This document shows positions 22,601 through 31,340 of a DNA stretch of 64,000 nucleotides, piece by piece. The stretch is from positions 248,001-312,000 of the forward strand of contig NC_019859.2 of NCBI RefSeq assembly GCF_002234675.1, given 5' to 3'. How positions within the stretch are numbered: position 1 is the stretch's first letter; every line of letters begins with the position of its first letter. The DNA is from Oryzias latipes (Eukaryota; Chordata; Actinopteri; Beloniformes; Adrianichthyidae). A program made the position numbers and the translations under genes. The notes beneath the pieces were generated by a model that was given only the letters and a program-made list of their open reading frames with translations, had not been told where the DNA came from and made no database searches.

Positions 22601-24118
22601 GTTAGCGATTGAGGAACAGGTCATTATCTCCATGTTCTGTTTTTTTAAATCTTCTCTGAAGAACCTCAGTTTAAAGTCCCTTTGAGGTACCTGCACATCT
22701 GTTCACCTGCACACCTGTGCACCTCCCACCTCTACTTTTTCTGCATCAAGCTGTCATGGTTTGATGTGTTGACCTGAACCAGCTGACCTGGCCTTCTCTT
22801 GTTCAGACTCCGCCTTCTCTGTAGAAGTTCTCTAAGTGAGCCTGTGGGTCACCTGCCTGTGTTTCTCCTCAGGGGTCTTTAAGAAACTGGACTCTAAGGG
22901 CAGTGGGTCCATCGAGTTGGACCTGTTCCAGGTGAGGACCATGATGATGATGTTATTATTATTATATGATTCAATTATTATGAATCTAATTGACTTTACC
23001 TCTATTACAAAACAGGAAGCAACCATAATCTCATTAGATGCTGAAAAAGCATTTGATGGGGTAAATTGGAGGTTTCTGCTCGCTGCTATAGAAAAATATG
23101 GGTTTGGTCCACCATTCATTAATTGGATTCAAATCCTGTATCACAATCCAAGTGCCTCTGTGAGAACCAATGAACAAACCTGTGACAAGTTTGTCCTCCA
23201 CCAGACAGGGGTGTCCATTGTCCCCCTTTCTCTTTACTTTATTCATTGAACCTTTAGCGGCAGCTATAAGACAAAATAAAGACGTAGAAGGAATTAAAAC
23301 AAAACACATCCATCATAAAATTAGTCTGTATGCAGATGATGTATTACTCCAGAATAGTGTCAGTTATTGACACATTTTCATCTCTGAGTACTTCATTAGC
23401 TGGACTAAATCAGTGCTATTATCACTTAATTGTTATGTAGAGCCAACTTTAAACATACCTCTAAAATCAGGAAAGATAAAATACTTAGGTGTCACTTTCC
23501 CCTCCAGTCTATCAGATTTAGTTAAATTATGTCCCATTGCTTACCAATATTCAGGATAATCTAAGGCGATGGGTTAACCTACATCACTCACAGGCAGAAT
23601 AGCTTCAGTTAAAATGAAAACATTACCCAAAATCAACTACTTAGAAAATCAGCAGCTGAAATCCTTAATAAGTGTAAAGTTTTCTCCGAGTTAGATAAAC
23701 TTGAGACTCTGATACAGTGAATACATTTCTGAATCTAACGTCAGACAAAGATCTGTCTAAAATAAATAGATTTATACGTAACATTGGAAACCAAGTTACA
23801 TAGCAAACAAAGAAGTGGGATTCAGACGTGGGGATCACTACAGACGACTCTTTTTGGTTAGGGAAACACTTTTAGACTAACCAAAGGTCCTAATCTACAG
23901 CTGATTCCGTTTCAAACTCTTCATAGGACTCTCTACAACGGACAAAGCATGTTCAGGAATAATGAGAATAGAAAATGGAACAGCAATTCCCCGGATCACT
24001 GTCTGTACACTGTAGTTCTGCACATCAGGAGGCAGAAAAACAGATTAGGATGATGTTGATGATGATTCTCCGTCTCTGTTTGCTCTTCCTGCAGTGGTTG
24101 AACTTCTCCATGATCTGA
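3932..24118 (+). CDS. capn2: calpain-2-type catalytic subunit, complete gene (21 coding exons)
   Basis: Calcium-dependent cytosolic cysteine protease (calpain-2 large subunit), normally paired with the small regulatory subunit. Exons: 3932-4168, 6135-6204, 8712-8830, 8943-9076, 9317-9485, 9572-9655, 9729-9814, 11052-11117, 11195-11355, 11426-11595, 11669-11680, 12092-12303, 12404-12440, 15176-15241, 15312-15369, 15443-15507, 17751-17819, 17897-17975, 21573-21689, 22873-22931, 24095-24118. Summed length is 2094 nt (697 aa plus stop), in frame throughout. Exon sizes 70/119/134/169/84/86/161/170/12/37/58/65/69/79/117/59 follow the classical calpain pattern. The triad is Cys105 in GDCW, His262 in KGHAYS and Asn286 in RNPWG, the human CAPN2 numbering; CAPN1 is offset by ten. 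Order: short N-terminal anchor, protease core (about 50-345), C2-like domain (to about 510), penta-EF-hand (about 520-697). Which teleost capn2 paralogue this is cannot be settled here. Confidence 0.93.
4624..4643. repeat. poly-C tract (C20)
   Basis: Uninterrupted run of 20 C in intron 1 of the calpain gene, so poly-G on the minus strand. Confidence 0.95.
5091..5355 (-). mobile_element. tRNA-derived SINE-like element with hairpin
   Basis: Read on the minus strand, bases near 5352-5280 show an A box (TAGCTCGGTTGG) and a B box (GGTTTGATTCC), as in a tRNA-derived Pol III promoter. At 5091-5170 two arms, GGTCAGAGGGACC and GGTCCCTCTGACC, can form a hairpin. The same GGTCAGAGGG-C-CGTAGGCGTG block occurs in the SINE near 45110. 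Inside intron 1. Confidence 0.6.
5822..5917. mobile_element. hAT MITE fragment
   Basis: Carries the words GATCAGGTGTGTCCAGCC, AATCAG and GCAGGAATGCAGAC that also occur, in the opposite orientation, in the hAT MITE at 14765-14987. No terminal repeats remain. Confidence 0.5.
6135..6204 (+). CDS. capn2: capn2 exon 2
   Basis: 70 bp, encodes [20 protein letters not shown] and GAL, ends in phase 1. The [14 protein letters not shown] block is highly conserved just before the catalytic cysteine. Confidence 0.95.
6990..7215. repeat. TG-rich simple sequence
   Basis: Degenerate TGTGTG/TTGTG repeat in intron 2. Confidence 0.85.
7231..8645 (+). mobile_element. PIF/Harbinger-like element remnant
   Basis: The left end GGGGGTATTCCAGAAGGC and the right end (minus strand GGGGGTCTTCCAGGAAGC) form imperfect terminal inverted repeats. 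Inside, 7418-7560 reads [12 protein letters not shown] then [19 protein letters not shown], which resembles the Myb/SANT-type accessory protein of teleost Harbinger elements; that reading frame is short and broken, and an (AT)n run follows at 7636-7669. No transposase seen. The rest of intron 2 to 8711 shows nothing else. Confidence 0.5.
8712..8830 (+). CDS. capn2: capn2 exon 3 (catalytic Cys)
   Basis: 119 bp. Encodes [16 protein letters not shown] with nucleophile Cys105 and ends YAGIFHFQ, all hallmark calpain protease sequence. Confidence 0.96.
8943..9076 (+). CDS. capn2: capn2 exon 4
   Basis: 134 bp. Encodes [17 protein letters not shown] and [20 protein letters not shown], part of protease core subdomain 1, including residues that form the first non-EF calcium site in the family. 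Confidence 0.96.
9317..9485 (+). CDS. capn2: capn2 exon 5
   Basis: 169 bp. Encodes [20 protein letters not shown], then LGCSID; protease core linking subdomains 1 and 2. Confidence 0.96.
9572..9655 (+). CDS. capn2: capn2 exon 6 (catalytic His)
   Basis: 84 bp. Encodes [20 protein letters not shown] and YSLTGATE; His262 of the catalytic triad lies in KGHAYS. Confidence 0.96.
9729..9814 (+). CDS. capn2: capn2 exon 7 (catalytic Asn)
   Basis: 86 bp. Encodes [20 protein letters not shown]; Asn286 completes the triad in RNPWG. Ends in phase 2. Confidence 0.96.
10230..10990 (+). mobile_element. decayed LINE reverse transcriptase fragment
   Basis: Near 10850-10940 one frame reads [18 protein letters not shown], the F/YADD catalytic box of a non-LTR reverse transcriptase. 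The preceding 600 bp are purine-rich with stops in all frames, consistent with eroded upstream RT sequence. It lies in intron 7. Confidence 0.6.
11052..11117 (+). CDS. capn2: capn2 exon 8 (short, divergent)
   Basis: 66 bp instead of the usual 75 or so. With the two bases of exon 7 it reads [20 protein letters not shown] then EFW. The start (SSEW) and end (EDGEFW) match calpains, but the middle is shorter and unlike the usual charged DP-ER-R-L stretch. Frame is kept on both sides. The acceptor is AG at 11050-11051. Confidence 0.8.
11195..11355 (+). CDS. capn2: capn2 exon 9
   Basis: 161 bp. Encodes [20 protein letters not shown] and [14 protein letters not shown], the end of the protease core and the start of the C2-like domain. 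Confidence 0.95.
11426..11595 (+). CDS. capn2: capn2 exon 10
   Basis: 170 bp. Encodes [20 protein letters not shown] (acidic loop of the C2-like domain), then VGLIQKNRR and [13 protein letters not shown]. Confidence 0.95.
11669..11680 (+). CDS. capn2: capn2 exon 11 (12-bp microexon)
   Basis: Codes LPEQ between acceptor TTTCAG and donor GTGAGT. A 12-bp exon at this point is a known feature of CAPN2-type genes, and it is needed to join exon 10 to exon 12 without loss. Confidence 0.88.
12092..12303 (+). CDS. capn2: capn2 exon 12
   Basis: 212 bp. Encodes [20 protein letters not shown], then [15 protein letters not shown] and FCIRVFSEK, the end of the C2-like domain. Confidence 0.95.
12404..12440 (+). 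CDS. capn2: capn2 exon 13 (linker)
   Basis: 37 bp, the family size for this linker exon. Completes L then [12 protein letters not shown], acidic linker into the EF-hand domain. Returns to phase 0. Confidence 0.85.
12520..13070. mobile_element. foldback (long inverted repeat) element
   Basis: The left arm (about 12523-12670) and right arm (about 12930-13066) are inverted, diverged copies: TTCTTTTGTTTTCA pairs with TGAAAACAAAAGAA, and ACAGTTGATTGTCACTGAGG with a near match of CCTCAGTGACAATCAACCG. The centre also pairs (CATCCCGGTTCATG with CATGAACCGGGATG). Nearly the whole 550 bp can fold on itself. It sits at the start of the intron 13 minisatellite, splitting one unit (12450-12480) from the rest. 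Family unknown. Confidence 0.75.
13084..14735. repeat. 19-bp minisatellite in intron 13
   Basis: About 85 copies of GTGTTAGCATGTGACCAGC with scattered variants (ACC to TCC, GTG to ATG or AGG). A stray unit near 12452-12482 lies on the other side of the foldback element. Confidence 0.95.
14765..14987. mobile_element. hAT-type MITE with 8-bp target duplication
   Basis: Terminal repeats CAGAGGTGGGCA and TGCCCACCCCTG, flanked on both sides by the identical 8-mer CTGTAGCT (14757-14764 and 14988-14995). CAG-G-G termini and an 8-bp duplication are hAT hallmarks. A roughly 50-bp internal segment starting ATTGGCTGGACACACC is tandemly duplicated. It carries no transposase. Confidence 0.9.
15176..15241 (+). 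CDS. capn2: capn2 exon 14 (EF-hand region)
   Basis: 66 bp. Encodes [20 protein letters not shown] then GN, matching the first EF-hand helix of calpain large subunits (FR-LF-LAG). Confidence 0.9.
15312..15369 (+). CDS. capn2: capn2 exon 15
   Basis: 58 bp. Encodes [19 protein letters not shown], the first EF-hand loop exit and helix (E-I-S/L motif). Confidence 0.93.
15443..15507 (+). CDS. capn2: capn2 exon 16
   Basis: 65 bp. Encodes [20 protein letters not shown] then D, the helix before the second EF loop. The exon ends at a U12-type donor, GTATCCTT. Confidence 0.93.
15508..17750 (+). promoter_or_regulatory. U12-type intron 16 of capn2
   Basis: The donor GTATCCTTCC matches the minor-spliceosome 5' consensus GTATCCTT. 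The element TTCTTAAC at 17734-17741 matches the U12 branch consensus TTCCTTAAC and lies about 10 nt before the acceptor CAGCAG. There is no long pyrimidine tract. Seen directly; use by the minor spliceosome is inferred. Confidence 0.82.
15681..17695. repeat. 20-bp minisatellite with 120-bp higher-order repeat
   Basis: About 100 copies of GTGTTAGCGTTGTTGCTCAC. Many unit junctions create the palindrome CACGTG (E-box core). Marker variants ATAAGCC recur at 16051, 16171 and 16291, that is every 120 bp (six units). Near 16500-16560 and 17150-17225 short blocks are inverted (GCTAACACGTGAGCAACA). Confidence 0.95.
17751..17819 (+). CDS. capn2: capn2 exon 17 (EF-hand 2)
   Basis: 69 bp if the second AG of CAGCAG is used; 72 bp if the first is used, adding one Gln. 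The 69-bp form encodes [20 protein letters not shown] and NYL, and keeps Asp at position 1 of the EF loop. It follows the U12-type intron. Confidence 0.88.
17897..17975 (+). CDS. capn2: capn2 exon 18 (EF-hand 3)
   Basis: 79 bp. Encodes [20 protein letters not shown] and LAFKDA, with the EF loop D-L-D-N-T-G-T. Confidence 0.94.
18250..19290 (-). mobile_element. 5'-truncated non-LTR LINE, decayed
   Basis: On the minus strand two frames encode reverse-transcriptase thumb and C-terminal sequence, for example [20 protein letters not shown] and then [16 protein letters not shown]. Its 3' end has a (TAAA)n-like tail at 18260. Frames are shifted between 18594-19016 and 19025-19429. Clade unresolved. 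In intron 18. Confidence 0.75.
19995..21500 (-). mobile_element. L2-like LINE, 5'-truncated
   Basis: The minus strand shows [14 protein letters not shown] (RT catalytic box), [15 protein letters not shown] and, further on, [19 protein letters not shown] and [10 protein letters not shown], the usual L2-type C-terminus. The 3' end carries (GATTT)n, a short tandem tail typical of L2/CR1 rather than poly-A. Frames are interrupted. In intron 18, just before exon 19. Confidence 0.8.
21573..21689 (+). CDS. capn2: capn2 exon 19 (EF-hand 4)
   Basis: 117 bp. Encodes [37 protein letters not shown]. Standard size. Confidence 0.95.
21977..22216 (+). mobile_element. piggyBac-type MITE, copy 1
   Basis: TTAA then CCCTTTAGCTATCTTAGATG at the left, ending ATAGAACTAGGG then TTAT. 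An inner 24-bp block with GTCTAGTGGGTCTAGATG is duplicated in this copy only. In intron 19. The remainder of the intron (22217-22872) shows nothing recognisable. Confidence 0.8.
22873..22931 (+). CDS. capn2: capn2 exon 20 (EF-hand 5)
   Basis: 59 bp. Encodes [19 protein letters not shown], the degenerate fifth EF-hand used for dimerisation with the small subunit. Confidence 0.95.
22960..24000 (+). mobile_element. L1-like ORF2 fragment in intron 20
   Basis: Reads [20 protein letters not shown] then [19 protein letters not shown] and [11 protein letters not shown], the L1-type RT palm, in shifted frames with stops. Decayed, same strand as the gene. Confidence 0.8.
24095..24118 (+). CDS. capn2: capn2 exon 21 and stop
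   Basis: Encodes WLNFSMI and TGA; calpains end in a short W-L hydrophobic tail. Acceptor CTTCCTGCAG directly precedes it. Confidence 0.92.
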   Translation, partial: WLNFSMI

Positions 24119-24202
24119 ACAGTTCCTGTGCTCCTGAAGCTCCGCCTCCTTGCACGCTAAGCTATTGTGTTTTTTACCAAACACCTAAACAACTGTCGAG
24201 TC

Positions 24203-24208
24203 AATAAA
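24203..24208 (+). promoter_or_regulatory. polyadenylation signal of capn2
   Basis: AATAAA 85 bp after the stop codon, giving a short 3' UTR. Confidence 0.7.
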
Positions 24209-24449
24209 TGTATTCACACCCATCGCTGTCTGAGTCATCAATCGGGTTCTCTGTGCCATCAGCTTGTAACAGTCGGGGGGGGCCTTTCTTTTGGGACTTT
24301 GAGGTGTCCCTTAATGATGAGGTCATCAGTTTCTGTAGCAAGCATCTGTGTCCGACTCCCCACAGGTGACCTCAGGTTCCTGTCTGTCCTGCGATGCATA
24401 CATGCGTTAAACCTTTACATGTGTTAAAGCAGATTGTAAAAATGTGGAT

Positions 24450-24663
24450 TTAACCCTTGTGCTATCTTAGATGACCCCCCCCCCTTCCATTGACATGTTC
24501 TCCCTACCATGACAAAGGTGGATAAAGGTGGAAAGATTTCATGTAATCCATGGACACCAGTGAAGATCACAAATCTTTGAAGAAAAAAGGTTCAGAGCAC
24601 TGTCTAGTGGGTCTAGATGACCCACTCCCAATGTTAAAGTGCCTAGGATAGAACAAGGGTTAC
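24450..24663 (+). mobile_element. piggyBac-type MITE, copy 2
   Basis: TTAA and CCCTTGTGCTATCTTAG at left, TAGGATAGAACAAGGG and TTAC at right. The ends are inverted repeats. It lies 240 bp past the capn2 poly-A signal. Confidence 0.85.
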
Positions 24664-25149
24664 AGTTAGATTCAGATTCAATATTTACATCAAAAACATT
24701 TTTGAAAGCTGCTGAACAGGTATGTCTGACCTCACCTGAAGCATAAGCTGCAGTCTTCCTCACTGTAGACAGAGCCACGCCCACTTTGTTCTGTTGGCTG
24801 TGGCGCCTGGAGCTAACTGCTTTAGCACACCTCATGCTAGATCACATGACATGATTGTATCTCCCAGAATCCTCCACCTGTTCTCAGGTTGAATAAGTCC
24901 ATAAATAACCAGATGATTGTTGATCTCTTTCAATCTCCGGTTCGGTCTTCATGTCCGCAAACAAATCTGTTTTATTTCTATTGCCCAAAATGACAACAGT
25001 CGTCTCCATGGACTTCATACCGGTGATTGTATAAGAACATGAAATCATAGAATTCCATAGCTGATGGATAACCTAACCTAAACTAATCTAAACAGACTAG
25101 CCTAAGTGGCACCTCCACCCTCCTCTGTACACATCTTCATTCATCTACT
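24664..25149. other. intergenic, nothing recognised
   Basis: No gene or clear repeat end visible; it probably borders the LINE that follows. Confidence 0.4.
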
Positions 25150-28100
25150 GTCAGTCTGAACACGCCAACCTTGCGGTTAAGGATGTGTCTCAGTAACTCA
25201 GACATTTGTCAGCACTGTGACAGTAATCTACCCGACAATTACATGCATGCACTATGGTTCTGCACGCCTGTCCAGGCTCTCTGGCAGCAGGTATGTGCCG
25301 ATCTATCAGTCTGGCTTAAGGTTTCAATCACAGCTTCACCGTCACTTTGTGTGCTTGGTGACATGAGTGCCATCGATGTAGAAGGAGGATTAGGCTCTAT
25401 CATTTTCATAACTCTTTGCATTGCTAAAAAAACTATTTTAATAAATTGGAAAAGCAAAAAAAATATAAATATAAGTCAACACAGAAATCTGCTGCTTGAT
25501 CATATCAGCTTGGAAAAAATGTCAGCCCAAAGTTCAAGTAACTTTGAAAGAATTCGGTCTCTCTGGTCTCCCATAGCTAACTCCGTGACTTAGGGGGTGG
25601 GGGTGGGGGTCGGGGCCTCCGGTGCCTGGCCGGGGGTGGTGGGGGCTCCGTTGGTCGGGGGGTCGGGTCCGGCGCCTGGGTGGGGCGGCCTGGGGCGCTG
25701 CGTGGTCCTCTGGGCTTGGGTGTGGGGGTGCGTGGTGGGGGGGTGGGGTGGTGGTCTGGCTTGGCTTGGGGGGGTGGTCCCTTTGCCTGTGCTGGGGGGG
25801 GTTGGCGGGGGGCGCGGCTCGGGGGGGGGGCCCAGCGGCGCTGGATGGGCTTCCCGTCTACACCTGGGGCTGGGATCGGCCCTTCCCTGGCTCTGGGGCG
25901 GGACGGGACAACCCTCTTGGGGCCCCCGGTCGCTCTGGGTGTCATCCGCTTCGGCTGCGGGGTCTGGGGGTGGGGTGGGGTGGGGGTCTTGTCGGCCCTG
26001 TCCTGTGGGGGGGCATTCTGGGGGAGGGGGGGGGGCACTATTGGTATGGGGCAGGGGGGGTTGACGGGTCGGGGTCTCCGCTGAGGCCATCGGCGGTTTC
26101 CCCGGCCGGTTGGCTGCCTCGGTCCCGTCGAGGCCTGACCAGAGCTCTTCTAGGGCCGGCGTTTGGGGGTGGGGGCCTGGGCTTGCTCCGGGGGGGGCCG
26201 GCGCTTTCTGGCTCCCCTCTCTCTGTGTGGGGGTGGTGGTGCTTGGCCTGGGGTGTCTGCGCCTCCGGGGGTGGGGCCCCGGGGCTGGGTGGGCCTGGCC
26301 CCCTTGCTGGGGGGGGGGCGGGGGACGGCTGTTTGACCACCGGGGGACAGTCTATCATCTGTCCCCAACTTACCCCCTTCCTCATATAACCTCATAATAG
26401 GGTGAGGGGGTGGGGGGCTTAGCCTGCGATGAGCCTTGGGGGGGGGGGTTTACTAGGCAGTGACCCCCCTCCTGTGGTTGCCGTATGGAGTGGGCCCCCC
26501 CTCTTTCGGTTTTATTTGCACCTTAGACATGTAGGGTCCTTGGTAGGGGGGGTGCTTGGACATCACTGCCAGCAAGCAGCGGATGTCCTCCTAGCACCCT
26601 ACCCGCCAATTTTAACCGCACCTTAGACATTTAGGGCCCCTTGGTGGGGAGGGTGAGGGGACGTCACTGTGAGTAATCAGGAGACGTCCCCTTAGTGCCC
26701 TACCCGCCAATTTTAACCGCACCCCCCTTAGTACACACACCCCTCCCCCCTCAATATATACATCCCAACATAAACACACACACATGCACACACACACCCT
26801 TTCAAACACACATACACACACACACATTTTGCAAGGAAGGTGGGACCTAGGACCATCTGTCCCCTGCCTCTTCCCTGGTTGGGGGTACGGGCCCCTTTGC
26901 AACGGCGGCTGTGTCCCCGGGGTGCCGGCTTCCTGGGCCCGGCGGTGCTCTCTCCGCGCGGTGGGGGGGTTCACATTACATCTGAGCCGGGGGTGTTCGT
27001 GTCCCTGGGGGGTGGGTTCTGGTCCTTGCTCCTGAGCGCTGGGCCCCGCCAAATTTCCAACTGTGGCCGAGCCTGGTCGGGCCATATTTACAACACCCCT
27101 TGTGGGCCCTCTTTTTTCCCCGGGGTTCCCCCCTTCTGGGCGGGGGCGGCGGGCCCCTGCCTCGCTCCTCCCTGGACCAACCGTGGGCCGGGCGGATGGC
27201 TGCCTGGAGTGCGGAGTGGGTCTCCCTTGGGGGGTCCTGGCTCGTACCTGGGGTTGGGGCGGGGGGATGCCCGGAACTCCTGGGTGGTGGTGGGGTGCTC
27301 GTCTGGGGCTGTGGGCGTCCTTCTCCGGTGGGGCCCTGCGTTGGGTTCTCCCGGCGCGGCGGGGGGGCTGCTCTCCTGGTTGGGCTGGGGCGGCGCCCTC
27401 TTTCCCTCCGTGCCTCCCTGCTCTCTGGCTCTGGGGGCCTTGCGGCGGCCCTGCTGGCCCTGGCCTGGGTGGCGGGCTTGGTCGCCCGGGCGGCGGTTGT
27501 TCCCTGCCGGTTCCCGTGTGGCGTTGGGGGGATTCCGGCTGCCGCTGCTGGTGCGGTGGGGGTCTTGGGGTGGGGATGGCTGGGCACTCTCCCTCCTTCT
27601 TTTCACGTTCCACCATCCATTTTAGAAGAACATAAACACTCACCTGAGCACAGGTGTTAGCTCAACAGACTGAATGACTGAAATATTTCACACTAGTTGG
27701 TTTTAAGGCATAAGTATGCGTGTCAACACTATCTGTTTTGTGTACATGTCGACAGGTGGACATTTTTGCAACTAACAGGTGTGTTTATAACATTTGAGTG
27801 TGTGTGTGGACAGGCTCCGCCCTTTTTTTTTTGTTTTTTTTTTTACATTTGAACCGTACCGTAATGATTAACAACCAGTAAACCTGTCTGCTCTATGCTG
27901 CTTCATGGTCTTACCCCCCTTCCCCTCCTATTATCACCCCCTCCCCCCCCTCTCTCTAACGTCCCTCTCTCTTCTTCCCCTCTTTCCTTTTCCGTCCGGT
28001 CCAACACCAAAGATTTTCAAACATGTTTGAAATTAATAAAGTTTGGCCTCAATTACAAAAGGGGTTTATTCAGACATACCTTTGGTTTGTCTGAAGATGA

Positions 28101-28220
28101 ATAACCCCTCTTGTTAAAGTAAAATATGTCCAACCCAAGAGGCCCTCAGCTCTCATCTGTCTGCCTAGCTGTTGGACAGGACAAGTTAAAAAAAAAAATA
28201 AATAAATAAAAAAAAAAAGG
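25150..28220 (+). mobile_element. 5'-truncated L1-like LINE with long G-rich 3' UTR (copy A)
   Basis: Bases 25171-25593 encode the C-terminus of an L1-type ORF2, with C-x2-C...H...C (CQHC, HALWFC) and ILINWKS. After the stop comes a 3' UTR of about 2.6 kb: a G-rich part, CA-rich simple sequence, then pyrimidine-rich sequence and a poly-A end near 28188-28219. The last 1.6 kb recur inverted at 33094-34612. Confidence 0.75.
25591..27610 (+). repeat. G-rich low-complexity tract
   Basis: Runs of 4-10 G are spaced by a few bases over 800 bp (25591-26340) and again to 27600, broken near 26400-26830 by CA-rich sequence. Part of the LINE 3' UTR. Long open frames on both strands here are composition artefacts. 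Confidence 0.85.
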
Positions 28221-28599
28221 ATGTGTTCATAAACTCTGAATGTCTGAACTCTGCTATTGGACCAGAGTCGTGGTCATCTCCGGGAGGTCCAGCGTCCGCC
28301 TGCAGGGTTCCTCTCCAGGAATGAACGTTGGAACTGCATCATCATCGCAGACGCTTGTCCGTCTGCAGACTCATCATCTATAGGACCGCCTCCGTCTGTG
28401 TCCCAGAACCCATCTAGCAAAACAGTCAGAAAATGTTTGTGACTACACTACCCAGAATGCACAGAGGGGGGAAAAGGCAGACGATGGGTCAGAGGGGGTT
28501 GGTGAGAAGTTTTTCTAGTAAACTGTTGTTCTTCATGAAAAACTTTATTGACAACTATTCTTAACATAACCTACTAGACTCTCCCTGTTTCACTTCGTT

Positions 28600-28965
28600 T
28601 GGGCCGACGTTTGAACGCTTCAGGTCTGAAACCAGAGCCGTTTTCCATGGGGGCGGGGGGTGCCGCTGCAGGTGATGCAGAACTGGCGCGCGCGCTTCCA
28701 GGAACAGCTGATGAGTTTCCATCTGCAGCCTTTCTAGAGCACTTTACGTTGACAGGTGCGTGTGCGCGTGTACGTGCAGGCTTTTATCAAAGGCACTTCC
28801 TGTTGTTCATTTGCAGCACACCCCCCACCTCCGCGCTGACGCGGCTCCGCCCTCCCCTCGGGGCGGGGTTGCCTTCTGTACTAAAGCATCCTAAGGACGT
28901 CCAGAACCGGACTCCGGACCACTAGCGGCTGAAGGTCAGACCCGATACCGGAAAGGAACCAGAAG
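28600..28965 (+). promoter_or_regulatory. CpG-rich region with possible non-coding first exon of calpain 2
   Basis: GC- and CpG-rich (GGGGCGGGG near 28860) in an otherwise AT-leaning region. At 28965/28966 AGAAG is followed by donor GTGAGC. Coding exon 1 of the downstream calpain is preceded by a good acceptor (TCTTTTACAG, AG at 32234-32235) ten bases before its ATG, so a separate 5' UTR exon is expected, and this is the best candidate. Inference only. Confidence 0.4.
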
Positions 28966-29299
28966 GTGAGCACGCGCCTGTCGCCCAGCTCTGGACCGGT
29001 CCGAGTGGGTTTTTTTCTGCAGCTTCCAGAGAATTGTTTGAACCAATCAGAGACGAGCCTGTAAGTGAACGCAAAGGCGTGGCGCGTGCACAGATGTTTC
29101 AGTGTGTTTGTGGAACCGGACCGGCTCACTGAGGTAGTCTGGGCGTTGAGTCTTTCTGCCGCACGGGGGTGGGGGCATTGATAAATACCTTCGTTAACAT
29201 GTCCGCGTGATCCCTTTCACTTTTTATAAGAAGAACACAAAAACAACAAATTCACAAATGATGTTTTCTCAAAATCTTTTATACACACAGAAGAAAATA

Positions 29300-30553
29300 A
29301 AAACATCTGCTAAAAGATCAAACATCTGCTAAATGATCAAACATTTGCTGGAAGATTAAACATCTGCTAAAAGATCAAAAATCTGTTGGAAGATGAAACA
29401 TCTGTTGGAAGATGAAACATTTGCTGGAAGATCAAACACCTGCTAAAAGATCAAACATCTGCTTGAAGGTCAAACATCTGCTAATAGATCAAACATCTGC
29501 TAAAAGAACAAACATCTGCTAAAAGATAAAACATCTGCTAAAAGATAAAACATCTGCTTGAAGGTCAAACATCTGCTGGAAGATCAAACATCTGCTAAAA
29601 GATCAAAAATCTGTTGGAAGATGAAACATCTGCTGGAAGATCAAACATCTGCTGGAAGATCTAACATCTGCTAAAAGATGAAACATCTGCTGGAAGATCA
29701 AACATCTGCTAAAAGATCAAACATCTGCTAAAAGAACAAACATCTGCTAAAAGATAAAACATCTGCTAAAAGATAAAACATCTGCTTGAAGGTCAAACAT
29801 CTGCTGGAAGATCAAACATCTGCTAAAAGATCAAAAATCTGTTGGAAGATGAAACATCTGTTGGAAGATGAAACATCTGCTGGAAGATCAAACATCTGCT
29901 GGAAGATCAAACATCTGCTAAAAGAACAAACATCTGCTAAAAGATGAAACATCTGCTGGAAGATCAAACAGCTGCTAAAAGATCAAACATCTGCTTGAAG
30001 GTCAAACATCTGCTAAAAGATGAAACATCTGCTGGAAGATCAAACATCTGCTAATAGATCAAACATCTGCTGGAAGATCTAACATCTGCTAAAAGATGAA
30101 ACATCTGCTAAAAGATCAAACATCTGCTAAAAGAACAAACATCTGCTAAAAGATAAAACATCTGCTAAAAGATAAAACATCTGCTTGAAGGTCAAACATC
30201 TGCTGGAAGATCAAACATCTGCTAAAAGATCAAAAATCTGTTGGAAGATGAAACATCTGTTGGAAGATGAAACATCTGCTGGAAGATCAAACATCTGCTG
30301 GAAGATCAAACATCTGCTAAAAGAACAAACATCTGCTAAAAGATGAAACATCTGCTGGAAGATCAAACAGCTGCTAAAAGATCAAACATCTGCTTGAAGG
30401 TCAAACATCTGCTAAAAGATGAAACATCTGCTGGAAGATCAAACATCTGCTAATAGATCAAACATCTGCTGGAAGATCTAACATCTGCTAAAAGATGAAA
30501 CATCTGCTAACAGATAAAAAATCTGTTGGAAGATGAAACGTCTGTTGGAAGAT
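29300..30553. repeat. 19-bp minisatellite with 399-bp higher-order repeat
   Basis: About 65 copies of AAACATCTGCTGGAAGATC and variants (TAAAAGATC, TTGAAGGTC, AAGAAC). Marker variants repeat with a 399-bp shift (21 units): the GCTGCTAAAA unit is at 29971 and 30370. Lies between the two calpains. Confidence 0.95.
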
Positions 30554-30899
30554 GGACCAGTGTCTGTCCATCACCTGAACACATTTGTTCTTTTTTTGGG
30601 GTTGAGGAACAGCGGATGGGAGGAGAACTTGGAGAACGGTGAAGAAAACAGAAGTTTTAGAACAGCCCAATGGAAGAACATGATATCACTTAATCCTGAA
30701 ATTACAAATGAATCTGATTCTCTGCGTCATTCAGGAAGTACTGGATCTTACAAAAATATCTGAGATGACAGAAGACGGTTCTAGAACCTGATGTGTCTGC
30801 CAGTTAAAGTTTTAATTTTTCATCAAAAATGACCAGATTTTCGTCCCGAATGTCTGAGAACCAAACCACCGTCCACTGGGATTCTATTTATACAGCGAG

Positions 30900-31340
30900 G
30901 ATCCCTGGATCTCCAACATCATCAACCTCTGTTGGATTAGAGTTTAGGAGAAGAACATTCGAATCAGGTCTAAATGTGTCAGATGTGGTTGAAGCCTTGT
31001 GACAGACATCTTCTAATTCAATAGATCTGTAAATCAGAGTATCATCAGCATAATAATGGAACTGTTTGCTGCTGGCTGATGGTACTTAAAAAAGCATGTT
31101 TGGGCCAAACACTGAGCCCTGTGGAGCACCATGGCGGACTCTGCTGCGTGAGGAAGATTAACGTGACTCAGTGCATCTTAAAGCAGTTCCTGTGATGGGT
31201 TCTAGTCTCTGTAATCAGAGGTTCTGATTGACTGAGGTCCAAAAATCAACAGACAAGAGTCCAGAGTCTCCAGCCATTAGGAGACAATGTCACCTTCAGC
31301 AGTTAGATCGAAATCCTGACAGGGGTCAGTCCTCCCTTCA
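30900..31340 (-). mobile_element. decayed LINE RT fragment
   Basis: On the minus strand near 31060-31010 one frame reads QFHYYADDTLIYRSIEL, the YADD box of a non-LTR reverse transcriptase. Flanking frames are full of stops. Confidence 0.65.

Noticed and set aside
24539..24835. 98-codon minus-strand frame
   Set aside because: Half of it is the MITE; the rest has no recognisable sense.
25577..27660. Several 100-340-codon frames on both strands, Gly- or Pro-rich
   Set aside because: They come from the G-rich 3' UTR of a LINE; frames overlap on both strands and have only compositional bias.
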